Source: Carpediemonas membranifera (taxonomy: Eukaryota; Fornicata). Taken from it: 64,000 nt of DNA. The DNA is taken from NCBI GenBank assembly GCA_019828565.1, contig JAHDYR010000025.1, positions 620,001-684,000 of the forward strand, given 5' to 3'. Numbering within the stretch: position 1 is the stretch's first letter; every line of letters begins with the position of its first letter. Below the pieces are notes generated by a model. The model did no database searches, was not told the origin of the DNA, and was given only the letters and a program-made list of their open reading frames with translations. The position numbers and the translations under genes are program-made. Positions 1 through 11,800 of the stretch are shown in pieces.

Positions 1-1089
1 GCCGAAAACATTGCCCCCGCCAATCATCTGGCGGTCACCCATTCCGAGCACAGCAACGAACTCACCCGCCAGGGCAAGTGTCGGGACGAAGTCAGTCGGC
101 AGGGGCACGGTGTGGAAGGCTGTTCTCTCGGCAAGGGCGACGTCTGGGCCGACGATGTTCTGCAGCACCCAACCTGCGGCAACCACGCCGGCCTTCGTAA
201 TTACAATACACCCCCCTCCAACCGCTGCTTCGATGACAAGCTCATCCTTGTGCCAGTGCGGAAGAGCAGCTTCGAACTCGGCCACGACCGGGCACTGGGC
301 GAACCTGACGCGGACCGGGACTGTCATGGCAGAAAACATGCTGAAGTCTGGGTCAGCCTCGTCGAACTGGAGGCTGAATTCCGTCGCCCGGTCGAGTCCG
401 AAGACGCCACGGGGAGTTGAGACCAGCACAGTGGGTGACCCAAGGCCGAATGCCCGGCAAACGGGAGGAACGCGGACCCTGATGTAGCGGGTGATGTCGC
501 TGAGGGGCATCGCCTCGAATAGCCTGCCCGAAACAACGCAGTGCCCGATGTTGGTTTGGCGGTCGAACACAACCTCCCCATCCTCCGCCGCCCGTAAACA
601 GCTGGCGTAGGTCTTCTTGCACATGAACCACCATAGCTTGTCGCGCTGCCGGTAGTCTAGCTGAAGGTCCCATAGCTCCTCGTCGGTCCTATTGAGATCC
701 GGGTCCGACCCAGCCTCGAGGAAGAGGGCGAAGAGGACAGTATGGGGCAGGTTGGCCAAGCCGCTGCCATGTGGTGCTAGCTCAGTGCCATTTGCAAGAG
801 CTCGGGCACGTTGTATGAACGCCAGCGCTTGTAGGCCGAGCCTATTTGAAATATTGGTCAGCATTGTTGCCAGATCGGTGATAGTTTTCCCGCTAATTGA
901 TGCATATTCGCGCTTGCGTACAGGACTCGAGGGCATGTTTGTTCCGAAGGAGCTGAAGTAAGCCCGACGGATGAGGGTGGGGATGCCATTGCTATCATTC
1001 GGGATATCGGGCACAACTGACAGCGAAAGCGCGTACGCAGACATGATTGCCCTCTGAATATCTTCTTCTTGGACCATTTCACGGGTCAT
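1..1089 (-). CDS. RCC1-like family protein (member a), C-terminus cut by window edge
   Basis: Reading the minus strand from an ATG at 1089-1087 gives an open frame of 363 codons that runs off position 1. It starts MTREMVQEEDIQRA and contains the family hallmarks in order: a helical N-terminal part, the block DKLWWFMCKKTYAS (about residues 149-162), then RCC1-type beta-propeller strands ending in VLGMGDRQMIGGGNVFG, which lines up with LSMGDRQMIAGSNWRSRLG of the member at 36061. The function is unknown. RCC1 propellers usually act as protein-interaction or GTPase-exchange platforms, but the exchange activity cannot be inferred here. The N-terminal segment seems more divergent than in the other members: the usual LSMN...LPxALHTLLQ...GADPDL stretch is altered to LANLPHTVLFALFLEAGSDPDL. 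The start is supported by a family-like N-terminus. No stop is visible, so the true length is unknown; other members are 559-621 residues. Confidence 0.8.
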   Translation of the reverse strand, partial: MTREMVQEEDIQRAIMSAYALSLSVVPDIPNDSNGIPTLIRRAYFSSFGTNMPSSPVRKREYASISGKTITDLATMLTNISNRLGLQALAFIQRARALANGTELAPHGSGLANLPHTVLFALFLEAGSDPDLNRTDEELWDLQLDYRQRDKLWWFMCKKTYASCLRAAEDGEVVFDRQTNIGHCVVSGRLFEAMPLSDITRYIRVRVPPVCRAFGLGSPTVLVSTPRGVFGLDRATEFSLQFDEADPDFSMFSAMTVPVRVRFAQCPVVAEFEAALPHWHKDELVIEAAVGGGCIVITKAGVVAAGWVLQNIVGPDVALAERTAFHTVPLPTDFVPTLALAGEFVAVLGMGDRQMIGGGNVFG

Positions 1090-1395
1090 CAATTTGTGTA
1101 CAATTCTGGAGCGCAAGACAACAGCCAAAACTGCACATCAGTCCATTCTACCTCGACCACATAAGTCTCAAATGCTTCATCAATGACACCACTGGGCACC
1201 ACAACGCTGGGATATAAGGACGTGAAGCGAGACCCAGCTCGCGTGGGTGCCATAAAGCAACGGACAGGTCGAATGATGCATATTTTCACAGCATTACTCT
1301 GGCTGCAACCCTGGTTCGCATGAACGCCATGGTAGAGGAGATGTGCCGGTTTGAGTTTTGATTAGCTCCATTTCTTCAGACTAACATAACGTGCC
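1090..1395. other. Intergenic, divergent upstream region
   Basis: These 306 bases separate the start of the minus-strand RCC1-like gene from the possible plus-strand frame at 1396. They would hold the promoter of the former. I see no RNA gene, repeat or recognisable motif. Confidence 0.5.
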
Positions 1396-1968
1396 ATGGC
1401 GAACGAAGCCACGGATTCTCGTCAGCGGCGGAGAAAGTCTGCTTGTTCACACAGTACAACAAACAAGCAACTGAGTCACCAAAAAGGATCATCTTCGCGG
1501 GAGGGACCGCATAGAGCACATAGTGCCCATAGATCAAGAACAGAAGCAAGCGAGCCCCCGCGTTCCCCGATCAATGCGCCTTTAACCCTTCAAGTACCAC
1601 ACGGTTCTTCTCCAAAGCGTGTCAGACGGCATTCATCGCCATCGAGGGACCACGCACACCGCATTCCATCCGCCGAACACTTCGAAGACCCACAAGGGAA
1701 CATCTCCCCCGCTTCCAAGCACCATAGAGCAAGAAAGCTCTTCTCGGAGCAAGTATTTGTGTACTCGACCGCCTACCGAGCGAAGTTCGTCACCAAACGA
1801 CCGGCGTGGGAGCTGCTGCCGTCTTGGGACGACTCTTTCGCCATCGGGTCCCCGAGATGCTCGAATAGGAGCCTGGAAGAGCCCGGGGGTGAGGCGGTTC
1901 GTGGCCAGGAGAGCGCCTGCCCTGATCTTGAAGCCCTTCCATTGGACACCCTCAACCGGCCTTTCTAG
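1396..1968 (+). CDS. Possible Ser/Arg/Pro-rich protein, doubtful
   Basis: An open frame of 190 codons opens at an ATG in a GCCATGG context. The product is basic and low in complexity, with repeated Ser-Arg, Arg-His and Ser-Pro stretches (for example RRRKSACSHS and KRVRRHSSPSRDHAHR), no hydrophobic segment and no domain I recognise. Another plus-strand frame, open from 1619 to 1981, overlaps it and is equally Ser/Arg/Pro-rich, so the correct frame of the 3' half is uncertain; a frameshift or small intron could join them. It may also be non-coding sequence that happens to be open in GC-rich DNA. It lies between two minus-strand genes, which leaves room for a real gene. I do not assign a function. 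Confidence 0.35.
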   Translation: MANEATDSRQRRRKSACSHSTTNKQLSHQKGSSSREGPHRAHSAHRSRTEASEPPRSPINAPLTLQVPHGSSPKRVRRHSSPSRDHAHRIPSAEHFEDPQGNISPASKHHRARKLFSEQVFVYSTAYRAKFVTKRPAWELLPSWDDSFAIGSPRCSNRSLEEPGGEAVRGQESACPDLEALPLDTLNRPF

Positions 1969-2114
1969 CGGAGTTACTTAGTGTGCTGCTAATAAATTCC
2001 ATCACCAACAGTGTATGTAACACAGGGTGCCATCTCCTCACCCGGCACCAGTCGGGCCGGGCCGCCCCATTGTCATCTGCTTGTTTACACTACCTAGTCC
2101 CTAGCCCGCCGCTC

Positions 2115-3728
2115 TCACGTGAGCAGATCGGCATGGCCCACTGTCATCTCCACGCCGAGCACCGTGCCTGGCGCCTCTATGTCGAGTCCACGGGATGCAA
2201 AGAGCGCCCTCGCCTCTGCCTGCTTCCCGTTCAGCTCGTACCACGTGCCCAAACAGCACAGGTCATCCTCCGTCATCTCCCCAGGAGCCATGGCAGCCAG
2301 CTTAGCGATGAGCTCATCCATGGCCGCGGCCTCGGGTCGGGCTGGGGTCACCGCGGCGTCCTGGGGCAGGTCGAGTGCGGCCCGACAGAGACTGACAACG
2401 CCGTCCTCGTCGTCCGCCCCGGCCTTGGACATCACTGCGATCAGCGCCGCGCGGGACTTGAGGAGGGTTGCGAGGCTGAACGCCATTTCGTACAGCCGAT
2501 GGTCCAGCAGGGCCAGGAACATGGGTGCGGTCGCCTTGGCCATGGTGCCACCGCTAGGGTCAGCTCGCGAGTCACTGACAGCCACGGTGAGGCGGGCTGC
2601 CATTGTACACATCGCACGGAACAGGAAGGACAGATGGCGGACTTGCCCGCCCGCCGTGGAGGCGATGGAGAGCTCCCGGATGATCAGGGCGAGGCTCTCA
2701 GCAAGACATGACGGCTGTGACATGGCTAGTGCGACCACAGATGGGTATCTCTCGTGCATTAGCAGCTCTCGCACGCGACACCGCGTCTGACGGTCAATGG
2801 CGTGCGGCGCGATCGCCGTGAGTGCGAATACAGGCCCCCGCTCGCACACCACGCCCACAATGATGTGATCGGGCAGCTGCGACACTGCGATCGCGGCAAT
2901 GTGGGTATTCAGGTCCGTTCTTGCGCTGAGGTCGAGCACGTCAACCGGGTTGTCACCCGTGCTCGTCGTGATCCCCACAGGATGGGCTGCGGAGTCTATC
3001 ATGGCCAGGTTGCCGCCGTCCAGGCCGACGGCGATGTATATCCCGACGACGGCAACAGCTTTGATACTGGTGCGGGGGTATTCGCGGTAAAAAACGCCGC
3101 CGCTGCGATGCTGGAGAGCGTACACAGTGCTGCCGACCGCTGCGGCTGTGATATCACCAGCGGTGTGGACAATCGACGCAGGACCGGGGGTAGTGAACTT
3201 CGTCTGGAACACAACCTCAAGGCCCGCCGTCAGGATCTCGTAGTTGGTGGCAGTGATAGCGTGTGTGTCTGCGTTCTGTGTGACGACAGTCAGATTGGTC
3301 GGAGAGTGGCCGCAGATGCTGACGATTGCGTCCGTCGCCGAGTCTGGGAAGACGTGCGTGACGAGGCCGCGCTGGAGGTCCGTGATGGGCGCTAGGAGGA
3401 AGGACGCGTTGTTCCAGCAGACGTAGAGGTCCTGCGTGCACTCAGAGGCGGTGGGGGAGAAGGGAAGCTGGAGGACGAAGCGCTTCTTCGCGGTGGCGAT
3501 GTGAAGGCTGGCCCTTACAGCCGTGATTGTTACTTCAGGGTGCACATCTATGCATTTGATCGTGTCTTTCACGTCTATTCGAGTTGAGGACTCAAGCTTG
3601 CCATTGAATTGGTACTTTAAGCAGCTTCCGTCTAATAGCGCAATGCTAAGCTTATTCTGAATACAACTAGCGCTTCCTATACGAGCAGGGGGTAAAGTTC
3701 TCGCCAATTCTGCCAGCTGCATTGCCAA
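2115..3728 (-). CDS. Beta-propeller/helical protein, possibly WDPCP (Fritz)-like
   Basis: 537 residues. The first about 330 residues consist of short beta-strand units typical of a degenerate WD propeller (for example ITAAAVGSTVYALQ and IAVGLDGGNLAMID). The last about 200 residues are helical. Two stretches resemble WDPCP/Fritz, a ciliary CPLANE subunit: VCERGPVFAL after the propeller, and MFLALLDHRLYEMAFSLATL in the helical part, matching the family pattern of a 'LLxxxxFExAFLLAV' helix. WDPCP helps recruit intraflagellar transport and septin components at the ciliary base, which would suit a flagellate with SPAG16. The match is from memory and partial; another propeller-solenoid trafficking protein is the main alternative. 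The start MAMQLAEL lies 104 bases beyond the 3' end of the next gene upstream (3833-5515), also on the minus strand, leaving a short gap for its own promoter. Confidence 0.5.
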   Translation of the reverse strand: MAMQLAELARTLPPARIGSASCIQNKLSIALLDGSCLKYQFNGKLESSTRIDVKDTIKCIDVHPEVTITAVRASLHIATAKKRFVLQLPFSPTASECTQDLYVCWNNASFLLAPITDLQRGLVTHVFPDSATDAIVSICGHSPTNLTVVTQNADTHAITATNYEILTAGLEVVFQTKFTTPGPASIVHTAGDITAAAVGSTVYALQHRSGGVFYREYPRTSIKAVAVVGIYIAVGLDGGNLAMIDSAAHPVGITTSTGDNPVDVLDLSARTDLNTHIAAIAVSQLPDHIIVGVVCERGPVFALTAIAPHAIDRQTRCRVRELLMHERYPSVVALAMSQPSCLAESLALIIRELSIASTAGGQVRHLSFLFRAMCTMAARLTVAVSDSRADPSGGTMAKATAPMFLALLDHRLYEMAFSLATLLKSRAALIAVMSKAGADDEDGVVSLCRAALDLPQDAAVTPARPEAAAMDELIAKLAAMAPGEMTEDDLCCLGTWYELNGKQAEARALFASRGLDIEAPGTVLGVEMTVGHADLLT

Positions 3729-3832
3729 CCAGCGAGGTCGCGTTCAATGCCGAGCAGGCTAAAGCATCGCGCGACGGAGGCCTGAAGCACACCGGTGTGG
3801 TGAGCATAACCCCTTCTATTGGCATTTACCCA

Positions 3833-5515
3833 TCATTCGATCGGATCGATGTCGACCCGAAAGAAAGTCTTCACTCGCCACTCGGTCGGGTCAATATCGG
3901 CCGGTTTCACCACGCACTCCTCAGCCATCAAGTACGTTCTGACCACTCTCCATATTCCATCCACGCCCAAAAAGCAGAGTCTTCGATCAACGACCCCCAT
4001 CGCCGCCGCCTCAAAGGGCAGCGTGTAGTTGAACGCAACGTTGAATGTGCAGCAGTGCGTCTTACCACCGCCAACCCAAACGAGGTCGGTGTTATCGCAG
4101 TAGAACTGAGTTACCCTCTCAGGGAACCGGAGCGGGGTGGGTGTAGACCGGATCGTGTCCTCGCGGAAGGGAAGAACGCCTGACTTCACAGCAATGCTGG
4201 GGACCTTGCCAGAGAATAGCAGCTGGGTGCCGCTCATAACTATGTTGAAATAGAACTCGTTGGCGACGGCTATGCTCACCGGCAGTGGAGCCTTGACGAA
4301 GCCGCGCATCCAGTCATGATGACCCAACCCGAGCTGGCCGGAGTCATTTCGCCCCGAGAGCATCTGTTGCCGCCCCATGGTCAACAACACGAGGTACTCC
4401 TCACATATTACATGGTCAGGGAAAAACCCAGCGGGCAGGTCGACCTCATTGAAAGTATACGGGTTGGCCACCGCGCCAGTAAACCAGCTGTGGTTGTACC
4501 CAGCTACTATCAACCCTACTCTCGTGAGTACCAGTGTGTGTGTCGCCCTGATGTGGACGGATCGAACAAGCTCATGCTTGCCCCAGGCAGGCAGCCGAGC
4601 CTCTTCTGAACTCACCTTTGTACAGGCAGGGAATGTGATCCGGATCGGGTTGGCCACGTCACCACCCTCGAGGCCGAGCCTACTCCGGTAGTTGTCACCC
4701 AACCCGAACTGCCCGTGTGGGGTCTCTAGAATGTACGACCCGCGGTATCTATGGACATGTAACACACGAGGGACGACGAGTCGGGTAAACTTGACGGGCT
4801 CGACCGAGCAGAATCCACGGTTGACCGCGAAACGGTCCACAAAGTGTGCATGGTGGTGTGTGATGTCAGTTGTTGCTTTGAACATTATGCCAGCATACAA
4901 ATAGTGGGCCACGACTGTCTGGTTTCCACCCGAGAAGTGGAAGCTTTCGCCATCATGCGTCGCAACATGAAGACTAAAGAAGAACTTCTTACACAGAAAC
5001 CAGAGGCACTTATCAGCTGTCTGATAAGCATACTTGACTCGCTGGAGGGCCGGGTCGTCGCCGAGGTCTGGGTCAGCCCCCCCTTGCACCAGAGTTGCCC
5101 AGACGGTGCTCTGGAGAAGTGTGTGCAGCCGATCAGGCAGATGTTGCCCTTCATTGAGCTCGACGTTCATGCTCAGCTCCGGACCGTATGCGAGGATGGC
5201 GATGGCGCGGTTGATGATGGCTTGGGAGGCCGTGGGCAATGGGGGCAGAGACCGGAGCATGTCAAGGAGAGTATCAACGGAATTTGGTGAGGAGTTGTGC
5301 TCTAAAGGCCAGTTTTGCGCGTTTGAGTTGTGTTTGGGCTTCCATCCGAGCGTATTGCAGGCCTTAAGCAATAAGGAAGGCACATCCCCGGCAATATCAT
5401 CTGTCGCAGCAGCAGAAAGCTCATAGGCTGATAGTAGAACTTTCTGTGCTTTGTAGTCATGAAACCTGGCGAGAATAGCGCTGAAGGTGTTTCTCAATGC
5501 CATTGCCCATGACAA
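3833..5515 (-). CDS. RCC1-like family protein (member b)
   Basis: 560 residues, complete. The N-terminal about 140 residues are helical and contain LSMNVELNEGQHLPDRLHTL followed by QGGADPDLGDD, a stretch that resembles a single ankyrin-type helix pair with its AGADPN-like turn. Next comes the family block DKCLWFLCKKFFFSLHVATHDGESF. From about residue 230 the protein is an RCC1-type propeller with Gly-rich strands such as YILETPHGQFGLGDNYRSRLG, LSGRNDSGQLGLGHHD and LVWVGGGKTHCC. The role is unknown; RCC1 propellers commonly serve as interaction scaffolds. Position-for-position similarity with the members at 26789, 28571 and 36061 shows a gene family, but this copy is diverged and shows no recent exchange with them. 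The start could be the ATG at 5515 or the one four codons later (5503). Confidence 0.85.
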   Translation of the reverse strand: MSWAMALRNTFSAILARFHDYKAQKVLLSAYELSAAATDDIAGDVPSLLLKACNTLGWKPKHNSNAQNWPLEHNSSPNSVDTLLDMLRSLPPLPTASQAIINRAIAILAYGPELSMNVELNEGQHLPDRLHTLLQSTVWATLVQGGADPDLGDDPALQRVKYAYQTADKCLWFLCKKFFFSLHVATHDGESFHFSGGNQTVVAHYLYAGIMFKATTDITHHHAHFVDRFAVNRGFCSVEPVKFTRLVVPRVLHVHRYRGSYILETPHGQFGLGDNYRSRLGLEGGDVANPIRITFPACTKVSSEEARLPAWGKHELVRSVHIRATHTLVLTRVGLIVAGYNHSWFTGAVANPYTFNEVDLPAGFFPDHVICEEYLVLLTMGRQQMLSGRNDSGQLGLGHHDWMRGFVKAPLPVSIAVANEFYFNIVMSGTQLLFSGKVPSIAVKSGVLPFREDTIRSTPTPLRFPERVTQFYCDNTDLVWVGGGKTHCCTFNVAFNYTLPFEAAAMGVVDRRLCFLGVDGIWRVVRTYLMAEECVVKPADIDPTEWRVKTFFRVDIDPIE

Positions 5516-5887
5516 CCACAGTCGCAGAGTCTAACTCGACTGCCGCGGGCATTTCCAGATCAATGCAGTCGGCTCATGCGCCTCTGAAAGTCGCCTTGCA
5601 TCATCATATGTGCACTGGGAAGACGGGAATGACTTGACTTGATTTGTTGACAAAAGCACACGTGACACAGCGATTCCAGGGCGGCCTGCAGTCACATCCT
5701 GGCAGACCGAATCCCATCTTCGCGGACGAGTGCATGCTTGACTGGCAAATCTTAGATTTTCTTAGATTCCATTACCGAACGTTTGTCCACGAATCTCGGC
5801 CCAACTCGCCTAACTCGCGATCGGATAGAGTTAACACCAGCGATAGACAACTACGGTATCAAACAGTTTAAACTGGAGCACATGAAC
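5516..5887. other. Intergenic, no gene seen
   Basis: 372 bases between the start of the minus-strand RCC1-like gene and the 3' end of the minus-strand giant gene. They must contain the promoter of the first and the 3' end signals of the second. I see no RNA gene, repeat or clear motif. The sequence next to the giant gene is somewhat richer in A and T. Confidence 0.5.
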
Positions 5888-8800
5888 CTATTCATCCTTG
5901 TTCAGCCCCGGGGGCTTGATCCCAGGCAGATTCATCGGACTGAGCATGAGCTTGGCCCCGGGCCGCGGCATGCCGTTCATCGGGGGCAGCACCGGCAGGC
6001 CCGACTTACCCAAGGACGGAGGCGGTTTGGGAAGCCCACCCGGAGTGGATAGCGCAGGTAGGCCGAGCTTGTGGCCAGCTCCGCTGAGAGCAATCGGCGT
6101 GCCACTCATAGGAGGCTTGATGGAGGGCAAGACGGGCTTGGCGCCAGCGGGGACATGGAGGCCGGGGCCCATGGGCTTGGCTAACGGCGTGGCGCCAGGC
6201 AGCATCGGGAGCGGCGGGAGGGGCGACGTCGGCTTGAGCTTCATCGGGGCTGGAGTCACAATCGATGTCGGCTCATGCTCTTCGTCATCGCCGGTTTGCC
6301 GCTTCTGAAGGATGAAAACAGAGATGGCCTCGCCCGTGAGGAAGAGGCCGAGGCTTCCGACAATGCAGACGCCGGCCATGCAGCAGAGAAGGATGAGCAG
6401 CACAGCCCCAATGCCCGGAATGATCGCATAAAGTGCATCTACCGTGTTGATGATCTCAGAATCTGACACAATCTCCTCGTCGTCAAACATCGCCGAGACA
6501 GACCTGGTTTCCGAGTATATGTACGCGGTTGTGAGGTCGGCTGCGGCGTCATCGGCGTCGTCGAACGTGCAGATGCTGCCGTCAACGAGTCTCACAGGAT
6601 GGGCTGTGCCATCCACGACGATGCTGAACGAGCCAACGCTGCTGATGGCCGCGCCCTCGATCGACGCGCAATATGTGCCGTTATCAAGCCGCGTGACAGT
6701 CGGAGAGAAGTGGTATCTTATCATGGCCGCGTTCACCGTCGTGGTGGCCAGACAGGTGGACGGCCCACTGGTGTCGACGCCAGTTAAGGGGCGCGTGCCC
6801 ATGCCGCTGAAGTCGAGGTTGCTGGGACAGACTGCCGACTCCATGGCCGCAGTCATCGTCGTGCCGGAAAGAGTCAGAGTCGTGTCCGGAGTCTCGAAAT
6901 CTGCCGGAATAGTTAGAGTCGTCGACTCAGTGGTTGAGTCATCGAACTGGATCTCGAGCGTGTAGTTGCCAGGTGCGATGACGCCATCAGGGCTTGGGAG
7001 GACGGGGACGAGCGTGATGGGGTTGGTGCCGAGCACCGTGGCTGCGATTCCATCAATTGTCACGCCAGATATGTCTGTCCGGCTTGTGACAGTCACAGTG
7101 GACTCTGAGTCGTCGACTTCGGCGAGGCAGGTGGTGTGGGCAGCCCCGTCGGCGTCGTTGGTGGTGCCAAAGGCGCATGTGGAGCAGCTCGAGGCTCCAG
7201 TACCGATGGTGTAGTGCCCGCCGTCGCAGGGGGTTGGTGTAGCCTGGCCGCCAGCCGAAGATGTACCCAGAGGCGCTGGGAGACACTGACGCTGGCCTGC
7301 AATTGCCGTATAGGTTCCAGCAGCGCAGTCAGCGCAGGTGTGCCAGCTGGTGGCGTATTGGCCGGCGGGGCAAACCATGGAGACGACGTGGACAGTGCCG
7401 ACCCCGTCAAGGGACGACCCTGCTGCCAGGTTGAGAGGTGTGATGGCGAGAGCGGCGCCGAACCCGTCCACGGGGGCATAGCCGGTGTCGGTGAGGTAGA
7501 CATCGGCATAGAGGGAATACGAGCCGTTGTCGTTGAGCTCGAAGAGATGGACCCCGCCCATGACATCAGTGGCCCCGACCAGGGTCCCCGAGACTGCGAT
7601 GGCCTGGCCAAACTGTTGGCCCTGGACGGGGCCGATGTCGAGGGTGTGGAACTGCGTGGTGTAGACCCTGACGGTGCCTGCGTCGGTGACTTGGTTGAAG
7701 TCGCCCGTGGGTCGCTCCGAGTTGGCGGTGGCAACCACGCCGGTTAATATGTCCGTGGCTGCAGCGCTGAATCCGCTGAACTCGGGGGCAATAGTGCAGG
7801 TGGCGTCCGACAGATCGGGGGTGTAAGCGCACCGCAAGGCGATGGCGCCCAAGCTGATAAAAACGTTGACTGGGTCGTGGGTACTGCCGATGAAGAGCGA
7901 GCTGGCCGATAACGAGAACACCGTCTGGTCGATGTGCGCATGCTCGACCCATGTGTCTGCTGAGAGCTCGAACAGGACAACCGTGCCAGTGTTGGTGAAC
8001 TCAGTGGAGCCAGGCGCGAGGACGGCGAGCAGGGTGCCCTCGAGGGCGATGGCGGCGCCGAACTCGAAGCCAGGGCCGCTATTGGCGCCCTCGAGGACCG
8101 AGTGCTCAGTGAAAACACCTGCGGTTCGACTAAACATGTACACGCGACCAACCTCGGAGCAGCCCGACACCGCACACGTGTCTGGCGCCCCCACGGCAAG
8201 CCAGTCGTCCCGAATCACCATCGTTGCGGCGAACTGGTTGTTCGGGACGGCTACCAGGGGAGAAATGCTGCCCGCCGGAGTCCATACAGCGCTGTCGTCG
8301 CTGTACACAAAGATCGCCCCGTCACTGGGCGATCCGACGAGGAGTTCGGGCCCGTCGAGGGCCACAGAGGCGCCGAAGAGCTCAGAACCCGTGATGGTCT
8401 GGATCTCATATGATCTGGAGCAGTAGGTGGCACCGGAGCCGGCTTGGGCGGTTGCAAGGGGGCATTCGATGGCAGCAGTGTGAGGATAGCCGTCCGCTGG
8501 TACAAAGGAGCCAGCCGGGGCAGATTCGCATGCCGTGGCGCTCTTGTTCGGCTGGTACGTGCCAGAATCACAGGGGAGACAGACCGTGGCTTCAAGGGCG
8601 TAGGAACCGTTCGGGCATGTGTGGTAGCTGTTGGAGTAAGCGATAGCGCCGCTGGGGATGGCGCCGCAGGCCGACCAGGCGGTGACCACCTCATCTGAGT
8701 CGCAGTTGTATGGGGCGAAGATGACAGCATCGCTCCCACCCAAAACCACGAGCCCGAAGTCGGTCATGAGGAGGTCGACCCCCATCTTCTCGTCAGCAAC

Positions 8801-11800
8801 GGAGTCAGGGATGGTGAGAATGCCAGCGGCGGCCCAGAACCCCGGCCCGAGGCGGTGGACCATGGTCACGAGGCTGGTATAGAAGTCACTGATGAAAAGA
8901 ACATCCTTTGCCATGGCGAGGGTGCTCCTGCTGCTCCCCGCGGCCGCGTGGATGACGAAGAGGTCCCCAGTCGCGAGGACGAGCTCGCTGTAGACGGTGC
9001 TGGTGCTGCTGTCATCTTGGTATGCGATGACGACGCTTGCTTCGTCAGTGGAGACGGCTACGTCGCGGACCGTGCCGGTGAAGTCGGCGGGCGACAGCAG
9101 GCTATATTGGCCGGCCGTCTCGAGCGAGAGGCGGTACACAAATACAGCGTCGTTCGATGCAATGGCGATGGTGTCCCCGACCGCGTCGATGACACGCCCA
9201 AACTTGGCCGAGGGCGTCGGCGTGGGCTGGAACAGTGCTTGGTGGAGCTCCCATGTCCCGTCGACAAGGGCATAGAGGTAGACGCCGCCCGCCAAGGATA
9301 GGGACCCTGCATACGCCAGGTTGCGGTCGGGCACAGCGATGAGGTCATTCCTGAGACGCGCCATGCTCCGCGCGAACTGGTCAGAGGCGTCGTGCCCGTC
9401 GTCTGGTGGGGTGACCAGCTGGGTTGGCTCGAGAGTCACCCTGTCGTACGCGATGAATGCGCCTATGAAGCCCCGGAGAGTGCGGACGACCACCTGCTGG
9501 TCTGTGACGACGATCGCCTGGCCGAAGCGGTAGTCTACGCCGTCAGTGAGCGTACCGATCATACCCCAATCGGTGGAGTACTCGAACAGACGCACGGCAC
9601 TGCCTGACGCGTCGGCCATGTACCTGAACGCGGCGAGACCCTCATTGACATCGCCCGCGAGCGCGTGGTTTGGGTTCTGGGGGTGGTTGTACCCGTCCAC
9701 ATCGACCCGTTCGCCGCTGTAGTCCTCTATACACGCAGTCTGGGCGTCATTAGGTGAGGTGCCCTCGGGACAGGCGTGGCACACGAGAGAGTTCTCCTGG
9801 GAGACGGTCCCTGCCTCACACGCGGCGCACGTGTGTACTGTGTCGGGGTATTGCCCAGCAGGACACTTGTAGAACGTCAGCATGACAGAATCAGTGCCAG
9901 GGGAGCCGATCACACAAGCCCCACCTGACGCGGCGGTGGCGTCGTACGAGTAGGGATATGACTTGAACGCGTCGATCCAGACACCGTCCTGACGGATAAA
10001 CCAGCTGGTAATGGCCGCAAAAGGCTCTCCCACACCGATCACATCGTCGGAGAGGAAGTACACAGAGTTCCCAAAGCCAGCCGCCTGGGCTACCGCGTCG
10101 AGGCCCTCTTCCACGAGGACCTGGAGGAGGGGGAAGGCGGCGGCCTCGTCGTTGCTGTACATGAACACGCCGCCGACTGACAGGGAGTTGCCGACGCCGC
10201 TATCCGAGGGGGCGCCGACCAGTATGAACTCGTGGTTGATAACAATCGACGTAACCTCAGTGCTGGGCTTGAGGATGGGCTCGACGAAGGTAAACGGGGC
10301 GCTCCAGAAGTCCGGGTAGATGCGGACGGCGCCGACCTGACTTGTCATGACAATCATGTCGCCGTAAACTGCGAAATTATGACCATATGCGTCGATGGCG
10401 ACCTCGGCGTAGTTGTCGGGCGAGGTCGTGAGATCAAGCGTGTACAGCTGCCTGTCGGTGTCGGAAGAGGCAATTGCTGTGGCGTAGAGCGTGGTGCCGC
10501 TGAGGTCGACTTGCCAGCCAAAGTACGTTTCGGAGCCTGGCGGGGCGATGAACTCCGGATCTTGGAAGATATGGCCCGATCGTTGGATCACACAGACTCT
10601 GCCGGTGTTGCCAGAGTAGTTGGGGTCGCCGACGACAATGTATTCCTCCCCAATGGCGATACGCGTGGCGCGACCGTTGAGGGTGAGCACGTCGGGGAAC
10701 GTCGCGGCTGGCTCCCACAACAGCGAATAGGGGTTGAACCGAGCGAGTGCGAGGGATCTGCCGATCATGTCAGACGCCGCGAACAGGTTGGCATCAGTGC
10801 TGACGGCGACGGCGTTACCAAGCGTTGCCGACGACGAGAGACCGAGCTCAGCACCCGTCCGCACCTGTACGTCCAGCCCGAACGGGCTACATGTCCCGTC
10901 CGGCCAATACACGAGCCCAGCCCGGCACGGGGCGCAGTACAGGTCGTGGGAGACCTGGTCAGCGGGGCAGCTGGCGCACTCGTACCATGACGCGGTGTAC
11001 TGGCCCGCCCCGCAGTACTGGGAGGCAACGGACACGCGACTAGATAGTGACGCGGTGCCGAGTGCTGGGGCGCCGCATACTAGGAGCTTCTCGGTGGCCG
11101 CGACGGAGTGCCCACACTCCGAAGAGGCCACGCCGTTGATGGTGACGCCACTAAAGGACCAGGCGAGGCCATCGTGGAAGAGGGGGGCCATGACCGACGC
11201 GGCGGGAACGCCCACGACTACAGTGCTGTTGCCTGCGGCGGCAATGGACGCGACATCGCCGGCCGGACATGATACAACCTGACTAAGGTGCCATGCCGGA
11301 TCAGATGCGGAGCTCGTCCTGAGGAAGACCTCGATCTCGTCAGAGGACGGTTGGGTGGCGAAGAGCGTGCCATCGTCCAGCAGCGCGAGAGATTCGCTGT
11401 CGGAGGCGGCTATATTGATGTAGCAGTCGGTCTCAGTGGAGAAGTCGCAGTCGCCTGGGTACGAGTAGACGCGGATGGTGCCACTCTGCCCGACAGCAAA
11501 GAATTCGTCGTTCACAGCGATCGATCCGGTGTGAGTAAACGCGGTCTTCGTCCAGGAGCCTGCCGCGTAGGAGAAGACGGCGCCGAATGAAGCCGGGTCG
11601 CCATATGTGGCGACGATACGGTCGCCGCTGACCTCCACAACACTGAATGACTCGGTCGGCTCCAGGTTTGTCTCGAGCAGATATGACCGGAGCCTGTTCG
11701 TGTAAACATAGATCCCAGCCCCATCCAGTGCAAGCACGAGCCAGCGGTCGTCCATGGCCACGTCCCTCACTGGGTTGCTGCCGGCGAACCAGAACTGCTT

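Noticed and set aside
1983-2790. Plus-strand frames opposite the WDPCP-like gene
   Set aside because: Two overlapping frames with no domain, opposite a frame with regular propeller strands.
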